A DNA stretch of 5,932 bases from Bacteroidales bacterium (GCA_017509375.1 JAFWPT010000233.1:1-5932), one strand, 5' to 3'. Shown: positions 1 to 5,695, counted from the stretch's first letter. Numbers and translations are program-made. Notes: generated by a model not told the origin, from the letters alone.

Positions 1-1567
1 GCTCGGTATAGGTTGCCCTTCCGAACAGCGATACGCTGCGGCTTTTCTGCTCTATGTCCTGATTGGTCTCTTCCTGCTTGCCCCAATTGCCTTCTGACAC
101 GAAATCAGAATTGACAAGGGAGTAGTTCCAGGAGTTCAGCTCGTTGTTGGAGAAGCTGTAGCGTCCCATCACGGTAAGAGTACGCCCGGGCTTACCAAGC
201 CGCTGGCGGAGCAGGGCGAATCCGTTTGTGCTGAAATTCCGGTTTTCGCCAGTATTCGTAGATTTGCCTTCGTTTACGTGGCTGATAACGGAATCGTAGT
301 CATTGTCCGTGAAATATTGGTTGTTCTGGGCAAAGGATCCACCGCCGAAATTCACCTGGGGCTGGAAGAGGATGGAGGTATTCTCCGAAAACTTGTGGTC
401 CAGACGCATGCCGAAACGATGGCCCCAAGTGCGGGTGTCGTTGTTTCCGTCCGAGTCATACAGCATGTTGTGGTCCTGGAGATAAGTGGTTTTGGAACTC
501 TTTTCCTCGACCAGCTTGCGGGTATTGTTATAGAGGTAGTTGCCGCTAAGGTCCATATGGCCGTCGAAAAGGGTCCAGGCCCCGTTGACTCCGCCCATCC
601 AGGACTCGGTGATACCACTGTCATTCCAGTTGCCGCCGCGGCCTCTTCCCATTCCGCCTCCACCACCGCGCATATTGCCCATCATGGAGCCGGCCAGGTC
701 GTTGAAGCCTCGGTTGTTGGTGTTGTTCGCATTGGCTATAATGGAAATCTGGGTCTTGTCGGTAAAATTGCCGGCAAAGGCCGCTCCCTGGTAACGCCAG
801 TCGCCTTGCACATCGGTAGAAGGCACATCGTGGCCGCCGCCCGCCATTACATTGCCGAAGGTTCCTTTCATCATACCCGGCTTGATGCTGAGGTCGATGA
901 TGGTTTCTTCCTCGCCGTCATCTATTCCGGTGAACTCGGCCTGGTCGGACTTTTTGTCCACCACCTTAAGCTTGTTGATAATCTTGGCCGGAATGTTTTT
1001 GGAAGCGAGCTGAGGATCATCAAGGAAGAAAGTCTTTCCGTCTATTGTTATTTTGCTGATAGTCTTGCCGTTCATGGTGATGGACCCGTCGTCGCCGACT
1101 TCCACGCCAGGCAATTTCTTCAGCAGGTCTTCCAGCACGTCGTTGTCCGTAGTCTTGAAAGATGTAGCGTTGAATTCTATGGTATCCTTCTTTATAATTA
1201 TAGGATTGCCTACAGCTGAGACGGAGGCTGCATCCAACTGCTCACGGTCCAGTTTCATGCGGATTTCTCCCAAGTCCAGGTTCTCGGCCACCTTGATTTC
1301 TTTCTCGTAGGTCTTGTACCCGAGCAGCTCCGCCTTGAAGGAATAGGTGCCGGGGCGCACACCGGTTAATTCCACCTTGCCTTCGGAATCGCTGAGGACA
1401 TATTTTGAGGGCTTCTGGGCGCCTTCCCTGGTAATGGAAACGGTGGCAAAGCCTACGGGCTCACCACTGGAATCCTCAATCAAAAGGGCAGACAAGCGGT
1501 TTTGCGCAAATGTGGGAAAACAAACCAGCAACGCAATAAACAAACTAACTATTCTATTCTGTTTCAT
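1..1567 (-). CDS. TonB-dependent receptor-like outer-membrane beta-barrel protein, 5' part (3' end outside window)
   Basis: Translating the minus strand from the ATG at 1567 gives 522 uninterrupted codons to the window edge, with no stop, so the gene is cut by the window rather than broken. Residues 1-21 form a Sec signal peptide (MKQNRIVSLFIALL, then PTFA and QN), with cleavage likely after Ala21. Residues ~24-107 look like a carboxypeptidase-regulatory-like beta-sandwich (GEPVGFATVSI, SDSEGKVELTGVRPGTYSF, LLGYKTYEKEI). Residues ~117-230 look like a plug domain (IIIKKDTIEFNA, LEDLLKKLPGVEV, ITIDGKTFF, DKKSDQAEFTGIDDGEEE). The rest is aromatic and polar, like barrel strands. This arrangement is known in Bacteroidota outer-membrane beta-barrel proteins related to SusC-type receptors; the substrate cannot be told, and no SusD partner is visible. 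A Met/Gly-rich stretch lies at residues ~294-312. An in-frame ATG at 1576 would add MKV; A-rich sequence before the 1567 ATG favours the shorter form. No clear own promoter was found, so cotranscription with ruvC is possible. Confidence 0.9.
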   Translation of the reverse strand, partial: MKQNRIVSLFIALLVCFPTFAQNRLSALLIEDSSGEPVGFATVSITREGAQKPSKYVLSDSEGKVELTGVRPGTYSFKAELLGYKTYEKEIKVAENLDLGEIRMKLDREQLDAASVSAVGNPIIIKKDTIEFNATSFKTTDNDVLEDLLKKLPGVEVGDDGSITMNGKTISKITIDGKTFFLDDPQLASKNIPAKIINKLKVVDKKSDQAEFTGIDDGEEETIIDLSIKPGMMKGTFGNVMAGGGHDVPSTDVQGDWRYQGAAFAGNFTDKTQISIIANANNTNNRGFNDLAGSMMGNMRGGGGGMGRGRGGNWNDSGITESWMGGVNGAWTLFDGHMDLSGNYLYNNTRKLVEEKSSKTTYLQDHNMLYDSDGNNDTRTWGHRFGMRLDHKFSENTSILFQPQVNFGGGSFAQNNQYFTDNDYDSVISHVNEGKSTNTGENRNFSTNGFALLRQRLGKPGRTLTVMGRYSFSNNELNSWNYSLVNSDFVSEGNWGKQEETNQDIEQKSRSVSLFGRATYTE

Positions 1568-1623
1568 AACTTTCATTAGACGCCGCAATATACAAAAAGT
1601 TTAATTTTCTCCTACAGAAGAAT

Positions 1624-2181
1624 TCACTTTACTCTGTCCGGATTTGCGGCAATGAACTTTTCCCACGATCCGCCGGATGACTTTCCAGCCAGCGGACTGC
1701 TGATTTGGTAATAGTGACACATGGCTATCGCGAGCGCATCGGTAGCATCCAGATGCTTGGGGTCGATATCTATGCCCAATGTCTTTTCTACCATCAATGC
1801 GACCTGCTCCTTGCTCGCCGCTCCGTTGCCGCAGATGGCCTGCTTGGCCTTACGGGGCGCATACTCGAAAACATTGGCGTCCCTTGTAAGGGCAGCAGTC
1901 ATAGCAGCCCCCTGAGCCCGGCCCAACTTAAAGATAACCTGCGCGTTACGCCCGTAGAACGGAGACTCTATAGCCAAATCTCCTGGATGATGCAGGTCGC
2001 AAAGCGCGCACACTTTGTCGAAAATAATCCGCAACTTTTCGTAAAGATTATCCACCCTGCGCAAATCCAGGACGCCCATATCAACGAAGTGCGGCTTCCC
2101 TGCCTCATCCACACGCACAATCCCGAAACCAAGTAAATTGGTTCCGGGATCTATGCCAAGTATGGTTCGGGACTTAATCAA
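1624..2181 (-). CDS. ruvC: Crossover junction endodeoxyribonuclease RuvC (Holliday-junction resolvase)
   Basis: The 185-residue protein has the expected RuvC length and fold signature. It begins with the first-strand motif ILGIDPGTN (catalytic Asp11), followed by DLAIESPFYGRN (Glu72), KLGRAQGAAM, YAPRKAKQAICGNGAASKEQV, and LDATDALAIAMCH, which supplies Asp145 and Asp148. All four acidic metal ligands of the RuvC family are therefore present. RuvC dimers cut four-way DNA junctions made by RuvAB branch migration during recombinational repair. ruvA and ruvB are not in the window. The start is a TTG at 2181-2179: no ATG or GTG precedes the conserved first strand, and an in-frame TGA lies a few codons upstream. 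The first 8 nt overlap the end of serS, which suggests coupled translation. The C-terminal tail after about residue 162 is Ser/Gly-rich and not recognisable. Confidence 0.96.
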   Translation of the reverse strand: MIKSRTILGIDPGTNLLGFGIVRVDEAGKPHFVDMGVLDLRRVDNLYEKLRIIFDKVCALCDLHHPGDLAIESPFYGRNAQVIFKLGRAQGAAMTAALTRDANVFEYAPRKAKQAICGNGAASKEQVALMVEKTLGIDIDPKHLDATDALAIAMCHYYQISSPLAGKSSGGSWEKFIAANPDRVK

Positions 2182-3445
2182 TCTTGTCGAATCCGGTGTA
2201 GGGTCTCAGCACCTCAGGGATAATGATTCCGTCAGGAGTCTGGTTATCCTCAAGCAATGCGGCCACCACCCTCGGCAACGCCAGTGAACTGCCGTTCAAA
2301 GTGTGGGTCAGCTGAGTCTTTCCGGCCTCGTCGCGATATCTGCAATGCAGGCGGTTGCTCTGGAAAGTCTCGAAGTTGCTCACGCTGCTGATTTCCAGCC
2401 AGCGTCCCTGGGCTGCGCTCCAAAGTTCGAAATCATAGGTAATGGCGGATGTGAAAGACAAATCTCCGCCGCATAGACGCAGAATACGGTATTTCAAGCC
2501 GAGCTTGTTCACGATTCCCTCTACGTGGGCCACCATGTCATCCAATGCCTTGTAACTGTCCTCCGGCTTTTCCACACGCACAATCTCCACCTTGTCAAAT
2601 TGATGCAGGCGGTTCAGGCCGCGTACGTCCTTTCCGTAAGAACCGGCTTCGCGGCGGAAGCAGGGAGTATAAGCTGTAAGACGCTGGGGAATCTGGTCGG
2701 CGGCCAGAATTACGTCGCGGAAGATGTTGGTCACGGGCACCTCTGCCGTAGGGACCATATAGAAGTCGTCCACCTCTGCGTGATACATCTGGCCTTCCTT
2801 GTCGGGCAGCTGGCCGGTTCCGTAACCGGAATCACGGTTAACCATCACGGGAGGCTCCACCTCTTTGTATCCAGCCGCCGTGTTGCAATCCAGGAAGAAG
2901 TTGATCAAGGCGCGCTGCAACTTTGCACCCTTGCCTTTGTAAACGGGGAAACCTGCTCCTGTGATCTTTACGCCCAAGTCAAAATCGATGATGTCATACT
3001 TCTTTGCGAGTTCCCAGTGAGGCATGGCTCCTTCCGGAAGCTTCACGTCGGGACCACCCATTTTCACCACTTCGTTATCTTCGGCGCCCTTTCCAGGTTT
3101 CACAAGAGAGCAAGGGATGTTGGGCATAAGTACAAGGCTGCTCTCCATCTCGGCGGCTGCTTCGTCCATACGGGAAAGCAGTTCGCCGGACTTAGCCTTA
3201 AGTTCGGCTACGGCGGCCTTGGCTTTTTCCGCCTCATCTTTCAATCCCTGATTCATCAAGGCACCGATTTCTGCTGCCTTTTGCTTTTGCCGGGCGAGCA
3301 GGGCGTCGCTCTCGGTCTGCAAGTTGCGGCGCAAACGGTCCAGTTCCAGCACCTTGTCTACTATGGGCTGTGCGTCGAAATTCTTGATTTTCAATTTCTC
3401 GACAACCGCCTGGGGGTCGTCGCGAAGCATCTTGAGTGTCAACAT
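2174..3445 (-). CDS. serS: Seryl-tRNA synthetase (class IIa)
   Basis: This cytoplasmic enzyme charges tRNA-Ser (and tRNA-Sec where present) with serine using ATP. At 423 residues it has normal bacterial length. Residues ~27-105 are Lys/Glu/Ala/Leu-rich and form the long antiparallel coiled-coil arm that contacts the tRNA long variable arm. The catalytic core follows: the serine-binding TAE loop (233-235, in MVPTAEVPVTN), motif 2 with FRRE at 263-266 and GLNRLHQFDKVEIV at 277-289, and motif 3 around NGSSLALPRVVAALLEDNQ (384-402) with Arg392. The C-terminus IIIPEVLRPYTG is typical of the family. The ATG at 3445 gives MLTLKMLRDDPQ, the usual SerRS N-terminus; the Met at codon 6 is a less likely start. 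No SD precedes it. It follows rpmA by 86 nt that include a terminator-like hairpin, and its last 8 nt overlap ruvC. Confidence 0.98.
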   Translation of the reverse strand: MLTLKMLRDDPQAVVEKLKIKNFDAQPIVDKVLELDRLRRNLQTESDALLARQKQKAAEIGALMNQGLKDEAEKAKAAVAELKAKSGELLSRMDEAAAEMESSLVLMPNIPCSLVKPGKGAEDNEVVKMGGPDVKLPEGAMPHWELAKKYDIIDFDLGVKITGAGFPVYKGKGAKLQRALINFFLDCNTAAGYKEVEPPVMVNRDSGYGTGQLPDKEGQMYHAEVDDFYMVPTAEVPVTNIFRDVILAADQIPQRLTAYTPCFRREAGSYGKDVRGLNRLHQFDKVEIVRVEKPEDSYKALDDMVAHVEGIVNKLGLKYRILRLCGGDLSFTSAITYDFELWSAAQGRWLEISSVSNFETFQSNRLHCRYRDEAGKTQLTHTLNGSSLALPRVVAALLEDNQTPDGIIIPEVLRPYTGFDKID

Positions 3446-3460
3446 ATAAGACTTGAATTA

Positions 3461-3499
3461 AAGAAAATGACCCGCACCGCGATCCCGAAGTGCAAGTCA
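3461..3499 (-). terminator. Terminator-like hairpin between rpmA and serS
   Basis: On the minus strand TGACTTGCAC (3499-3490) can pair with GTGCGGGTCA (3477-3468) in a 10-bp stem with two G-U pairs and a 12-nt loop. TTTTCTTT follows directly (3467-3460). This is the form of a Rho-independent terminator for transcripts coming from rplU-rpmA, 32 nt after the rpmA stop. No good TAnnTTTG promoter was seen between it and serS, so it may be partial and act to reduce serS relative to the ribosomal proteins. The stem is imperfect and the U tract is interrupted by one C. Confidence 0.55.
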
Positions 3500-3531
3500 T
3501 TCAATCTGCATAGTTGATTTTACCTTCGAGA

Positions 3532-3792
3532 TTAGTTCTCAAAAGGAACTACGGACACATAGGATTTGTCGTTACGCTTGCGCGAGAACTTCACTGTGCC
3601 GTCAATAAGTGCATAAAGGGTGTGGTCTTTGCCCATCCCCACGTTGGTGGAAGGATTGTGGACTGTACCCCTCTGGCGGACGATAATATTACCGGCCTTT
3701 ACGACCTCGCCTCCGAATTTCTTGAGACCCAAACGTTTACTTTGCGACTCACGACCGTTCTTGGAACTGGATTGACCTTTCTTGTGTGCCAT
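3532..3792 (-). CDS. rpmA: 50S ribosomal protein L27 (bL27)
   Basis: The 86-residue protein starts [22 protein letters not shown] and continues [41 protein letters not shown], which are the conserved L27 segments. L27 binds 23S rRNA near the peptidyl-transferase centre, its basic N-terminal tail reaching the tRNA acceptor ends. The N-terminus begins directly with MAHKKG, so there is no cleavable extension of the kind known in Firmicutes L27. The gene starts 5 nt after the rplU stop, in the usual rplU-rpmA pair, and should share the rplU promoter. No SD is visible (GCTTAAGAATT precedes the ATG). Confidence 0.98.
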   Translation of the reverse strand: MAHKKGQSSSKNGRESQSKRLGLKKFGGEVVKAGNIIVRQRGTVHNPSTNVGMGKDHTLYALIDGTVKFSRKRNDKSYVSVVPFEN

Positions 3793-3797
3793 AATTC

Positions 3798-4109
3798 TTA
3801 AGCGATTGCGTTAATCTTGATCTTAGTGAGTTTCTGGCGATGGCCATTGAGCTTCTGGAAGCCCTTGCGACGGATCTTCTTGAAAACGAGAACCTTGTCC
3901 GCCTTTGCATCGTCATCGAGTACGGTAGCCTTCACAACGGCACCTTCAACATACGGAGTTCCGACCTTCACTGCTTCGCCGTCTGCGACGAGGAGCACTT
4001 TGCCGAACTCTACTTCAGCACCTTTGGCATCGGCGAGCCTCTGCACAAAGATTTCGTTGCCAGCTTCTACTTTAAACTGCTGGCCTGCAATGTCAACGAT
4101 TGCGTACAT
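3798..4109 (-). CDS. rplU: 50S ribosomal protein L21 (bL21)
   Basis: The 103-residue product begins [17 protein letters not shown], the standard L21 N-terminus, and has [20 protein letters not shown] followed by the basic rRNA-binding C-terminal segment [20 protein letters not shown] (residues 76-95). Length matches the family (about 100-105). L21 is a primary 23S rRNA binding protein of the large subunit. The start is the ATG at 4109; a TTG codon immediately upstream is in frame but would only add one residue. The gene is followed after 5 nt by rpmA. It is preceded by its own promoter-like sequence and an ~80-nt leader with hairpin potential. No SD is present (AAGTTTGTTTG before ATG), as expected in Bacteroidota. 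Confidence 0.98.
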   Translation of the reverse strand: MYAIVDIAGQQFKVEAGNEIFVQRLADAKGAEVEFGKVLLVADGEAVKVGTPYVEGAVVKATVLDDDAKADKVLVFKKIRRKGFQKLNGHRQKLTKIKINAIA

Positions 4110-4138
4110 CAAACAAACTTATTTTAATGTTTGGGCCG

Positions 4139-4174
4139 TGAGCGTCTGCGCTCTTGCAGATCTTAACGGGCTCA
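4139..4174 (-). promoter_or_regulatory. Structured 5' leader of rplU-rpmA with two competing hairpins
   Basis: The leader between the predicted promoter and the rplU ATG is about 80 nt. On the minus strand TGAGC (4174-4170) can pair with GCTCA (4143-4139), enclosing TCTGC (4160-4156) paired with GCAGA (4149-4145). An alternative hairpin, GAGCG (4153-4149) with CGCTC (4144-4140) and a 4-nt loop, uses overlapping bases, so the two cannot coexist. Ribosomal-protein operons are often controlled by such leaders, and L21 binds rRNA, so autogenous control is a reasonable idea. It rests only on hand-drawn pairing of short stems. Confidence 0.35.
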
Positions 4175-4193
4175 TCGGTCATAAAATGGACCG

Positions 4194-4223
4194 CAAAGTT
4201 AACAATTATTATTTGATTTCAAA
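4194..4223 (-). promoter_or_regulatory. Bacteroidota-type promoter for rplU-rpmA
   Basis: On the minus strand TTTG (4223-4220) and TAACTTTG (4201-4194) are separated by 18 bp. The second element is a perfect match to the Bacteroides -7 consensus TAnnTTTG, and TTTG is the -33 consensus; the spacing is slightly short of the usual 19-21. The -33 part overlaps the last codons of the upstream ATPase gene. Transcription would start near 4187, about 80 nt before the rplU ATG. Confidence 0.65.
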
Positions 4224-5360
4224 ATAATTATTTGTCACCCAATACTCAAACAACGGGTCGATTATGACAGGATTGTCTTCTTCGTCGAAGGTAAGAATCT
4301 CTTTTTTGCACAGGGCGTCCTTGAGACGGCGCACGTTTGCAGAGGAATTCAAGGCATAACGGTGTACCACTTCTGCGCTGCTGAAGCGGGTGTATCCGTC
4401 AACGACGGCTCGCAGCAAGCCCACCTGGAAAGTAGTCAGGTCGCTCATAATGGCCCGGAACCTAGGTTCGTGTATTGCCATAAGACAATCCAGCGCCTCC
4501 TTGAGCACCGGCTCCATTATATACCCCTTGGACAAAGAGTCGCAAATGGAAGCGAAGAAATTGATGTAGTAAACATTATTGCGGAAACGTTCACACACAC
4601 CCAGCAGGAGCCCCCTGTCTATCACCTTTCCGCTCGACAAAAAGCCCCTGTTCACGGAGTCTGCGATATCTTTAGCGTCTATCGTTCCCAGTTCCACCCT
4701 TTCCACCTGGCGGTGGAACAAGTGCCGGTGCCCGAAAATATCTTTCATTGCATTCAACTGGGAGCCATAGAGCACGTAACATGCTGATTCCCTGTCTTCC
4801 TGAGTCCTTGCCTTGAAAATGTCCTGCATAATGCGGCATACCCGGTCTCCATCCTCCGTAAGCATCACATTCTGGAACTCATCCAGGCAGACGAAAAGCC
4901 GGATTCCCTTGGCACGGGCAAGCCGGTAAGGCAGGGTGAACACGGCGCGTATATCATCGTCGTCGATATCCCATCCCAGGGAGAGAATATGACCGCTTCC
5001 CTGCCACTCTCTTTCGTCGAATACAAAATGTGTACCCTCCAGGACCTGCGACACCAGGGATGCATATTCCGGAGCCGAGGAGCCGAAGGAGCGGAGGATT
5101 TCAGAGCCCATGCCAAGGCACAAGGACGTTATGCTCCTGATATTCAACAAAGACATCCTGACCACACGGAACTGCTTGCTCTCCAGCTTCATATTGAAAA
5201 AAGCCTGTTGCAGGAGGGAATCCTTGCCGGCTTTGGGCGGCTCATAGATAACCACGTTCTCTCCATCCCGGAAGAAATTGCTGATGAGAGACAGGGCGCT
5301 CTTCCGTCCTACGAAATACCGCCCGCTTACGGGACGGTTATATATAAAAGGAGAATCCAT
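4209..5360 (-). CDS. P-loop ATPase of the ATPase_2 (archaeal-type/STAND-like) group with C-terminal winged helix
   Basis: The 383-residue soluble protein opens with RYFVGRK (residues 14-20), the VGR element that precedes the P-loop in this group. The Walker A region is YEPPKAGKDS (39-48): Lys46 is kept, but the usual first Gly is Glu40 and the Thr/Ser after Lys is Asp47, followed by Ser48. Walker B is LFVCLDE (155-161), with Asp160 and Glu161. YVLYGSQ (195-201) resembles sensor 1, and Arg217 in LFHRQVE could be an arginine finger. Residues ~308-380 form a winged-helix-like domain ending in a YALNSSANVRRLKDAL helix and FEYWVTNNYF, as in ATPase_2 proteins. Cellular role is unknown; DNA binding or a regulatory switch is possible. 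No signal peptide or membrane segment is seen. It lies between rpsU and rplU, with its own promoter-like sequence and a palindrome over its start. The ATG at 5360 is the first one, and no SD precedes it. Confidence 0.88.
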   Translation of the reverse strand: MDSPFIYNRPVSGRYFVGRKSALSLISNFFRDGENVVIYEPPKAGKDSLLQQAFFNMKLESKQFRVVRMSLLNIRSITSLCLGMGSEILRSFGSSAPEYASLVSQVLEGTHFVFDEREWQGSGHILSLGWDIDDDDIRAVFTLPYRLARAKGIRLFVCLDEFQNVMLTEDGDRVCRIMQDIFKARTQEDRESACYVLYGSQLNAMKDIFGHRHLFHRQVERVELGTIDAKDIADSVNRGFLSSGKVIDRGLLLGVCERFRNNVYYINFFASICDSLSKGYIMEPVLKEALDCLMAIHEPRFRAIMSDLTTFQVGLLRAVVDGYTRFSSAEVVHRYALNSSANVRRLKDALCKKEILTFDEEDNPVIIDPLFEYWVTNNYFEIK

Positions 5361-5392
5361 ATTTGCAAAACAAAAATGTTTCGCAAATATGG
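5357..5392. repeat. Palindrome over the ATPase promoter and start codon
   Basis: The arms CCATATTTGC (5357-5366) and GCAAATATGG (5383-5392) are perfect 10-bp inverted repeats. The inner flanks AAAAC (5367-5371) and GTTTC (5378-5382) extend this to 15 positions with one mismatch, which is a G-U pair in minus-strand RNA, leaving a 6-nt loop. The arm nearest the gene contains the ATPase ATG (5360-5358); the other arm contains its -7 promoter element. It could be a protein operator in DNA, or an RNA hairpin that hides the start codon in transcripts reading through from rpsU. Confidence 0.85.
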
Positions 5393-5415
5393 AAAAGAAA
5401 AGTCGAAATTACAAA
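5384..5415 (-). promoter_or_regulatory. Bacteroidota-type promoter for the ATPase gene
   Basis: On the minus strand TTTG (5415-5412) is followed after 20 bp by CATATTTG (5391-5384), matching the -33 element exactly and 7 of 8 positions of TAnnTTTG. Spacing is ideal. It lies between the rpsU stop and the ATPase ATG. Transcription would start near 5380, inside the palindrome loop, giving a leader of only about 20 nt. Confidence 0.6.
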
Positions 5416-5419
5416 TAAA

Positions 5420-5614
5420 CTACTGCTCGTCGAGGAGACGGAGGTGCTGGACGTAAATCGCCTTTTGCCTGGCGATGCGCCTTTTCACGGAAGGCTTCTC
5501 GAAATTCTTGCGGGCACGCATCTCGCGGACTGCACCTGTCTTCTCGAACTTACGCTTGAACTTCTTAAGAGCACGTTCGATGTTTTCGCCTTCTTTTACC
5601 TGTACAATGATCAT
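5420..5614 (-). CDS. rpsU: 30S ribosomal protein S21 (bS21)
   Basis: The 64-residue basic protein reads MIIVQVKEGENIERALKKFK at the start, then KRKFEKTGAVREMRARKNFEKPS and VKRRIARQKAIYV, the S21 signature. S21 sits on the 30S platform next to the 3' end of 16S rRNA. In Bacteroidota it is known, with S18 and S6, to sequester the anti-SD sequence, which explains the near absence of SDs in their mRNAs. The ATG at 5614 is chosen from the family N-terminus. An in-frame TTG at 5650 lies within the predicted promoter and is not used. Unlike every other gene here, it has a strong SD, pointing to feedback control by S21 level. It ends 60 nt before the ATPase and could be cotranscribed with it, since no separate terminator is seen. 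Confidence 0.97.
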   Translation of the reverse strand: MIIVQVKEGENIERALKKFKRKFEKTGAVREMRARKNFEKPSVKRRIARQKAIYVQHLRLLDEQ

Positions 5615-5637
5615 TCCTTTATCACCCCCTTTTTCAT
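5611..5637 (-). other. Possible 8-codon upstream ORF overlapping the rpsU start
   Basis: An ATG at 5637-5635 opens a frame encoding MKKGVIKE and ends in TGA at 5613-5611, overlapping the rpsU ATG as ATGA. The frame contains the whole rpsU SD. The geometry is typical of translational coupling, but an ORF this short could arise by chance, and it has no SD of its own. Its ATG falls only about 5 nt after the predicted transcription start. Confidence 0.25.
5621..5632 (-). promoter_or_regulatory. rpsU: Extended Shine-Dalgarno sequence of rpsU
   Basis: The minus strand reads AAAGGGGGTGAT at 5632-5621, ending 6 nt before the ATG. It differs from AAAGGAGGTGAT, the full complement of the 16S 3' tail, at one base, and that change still permits a G-U pair. 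The GGGGG core lies 10 nt from the ATG. It is the only SD seen before any gene in this window. A weak CCTT/AAGG pairing with the leader start (CCTTAAATGAAAAAGG) could partly cover it. Confidence 0.85.
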
Positions 5638-5647
5638 TTAAGGACTG

Positions 5648-5655
5648 CAAAGGTA
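5648..5655 (-). promoter_or_regulatory. -7 element of the rpsU promoter
   Basis: TACCTTTG on the minus strand (5655-5648) matches TAnnTTTG perfectly, and GC follows it as is common in Bacteroidota. Transcription would start near 5642, giving a leader of ~28 nt that includes the SD. No TTTG lies at the expected -33 position; the intervening DNA is a run of nine T. Confidence 0.6.
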
Positions 5656-5668
5656 TAAAAAAAAATAT

Positions 5669-5676
5669 TATATTTG
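5669..5676 (+). promoter_or_regulatory. -7 element of the PHP-gene promoter
   Basis: TATATTTG at 5669-5676 matches TAnnTTTG perfectly and lies 19 nt before the ATG at 5696, giving a short leader. No -33 TTTG is seen at the usual distance. It is divergent to the rpsU -7 element, with only 13 bp between them. Confidence 0.5.
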
Positions 5677-5695
5677 TGATTCATAGATAAATTTT

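Noticed and set aside
278..1219. 313-codon plus-strand open frame
   Set aside because: It lies wholly antisense to the receptor-like gene, whose translation shows a signal peptide and recognisable domains; the plus-strand product resembles no family.
1605..1613. AGGAGAAAA upstream of the receptor-like gene as an SD
   Set aside because: It is about 29 nt or more from either candidate ATG, too far to act as an SD.
2525..3517. 330-codon plus-strand open frame
   Set aside because: It is antisense to serS, whose motifs are intact; the His/Val/Leu-rich product is a complementary-strand shadow.
4093..4182. 29-codon minus-strand ORF in the rplU leader, overlapping the rplU start in another frame
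   Set aside because: It starts only a few nucleotides after the predicted transcription start, has no SD, and its product is unrecognised; the leader is equally explained by RNA structure. Conservation would be needed to revive it.
5357..5392. The palindrome as a Rho-independent terminator of rpsU
   Set aside because: The stem is AT-rich and is not followed by a T run on either strand (ATTCTCC on the minus, AAAAGAAA on the plus).
5420..5650. Longer rpsU start at TTG, adding 12 residues
   Set aside because: The TTG falls inside the predicted promoter element TACCTTTG, and the S21 family begins at MIIV; the SD also serves the internal ATG.
5656..5665. Run of A between the divergent promoters as a repeat or phase-variable tract
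   Set aside because: Nine A in AT-rich promoter DNA is ordinary for Bacteroidota and lies outside any reading frame; it could tune promoter spacing, but nothing in one sequence shows length variation.
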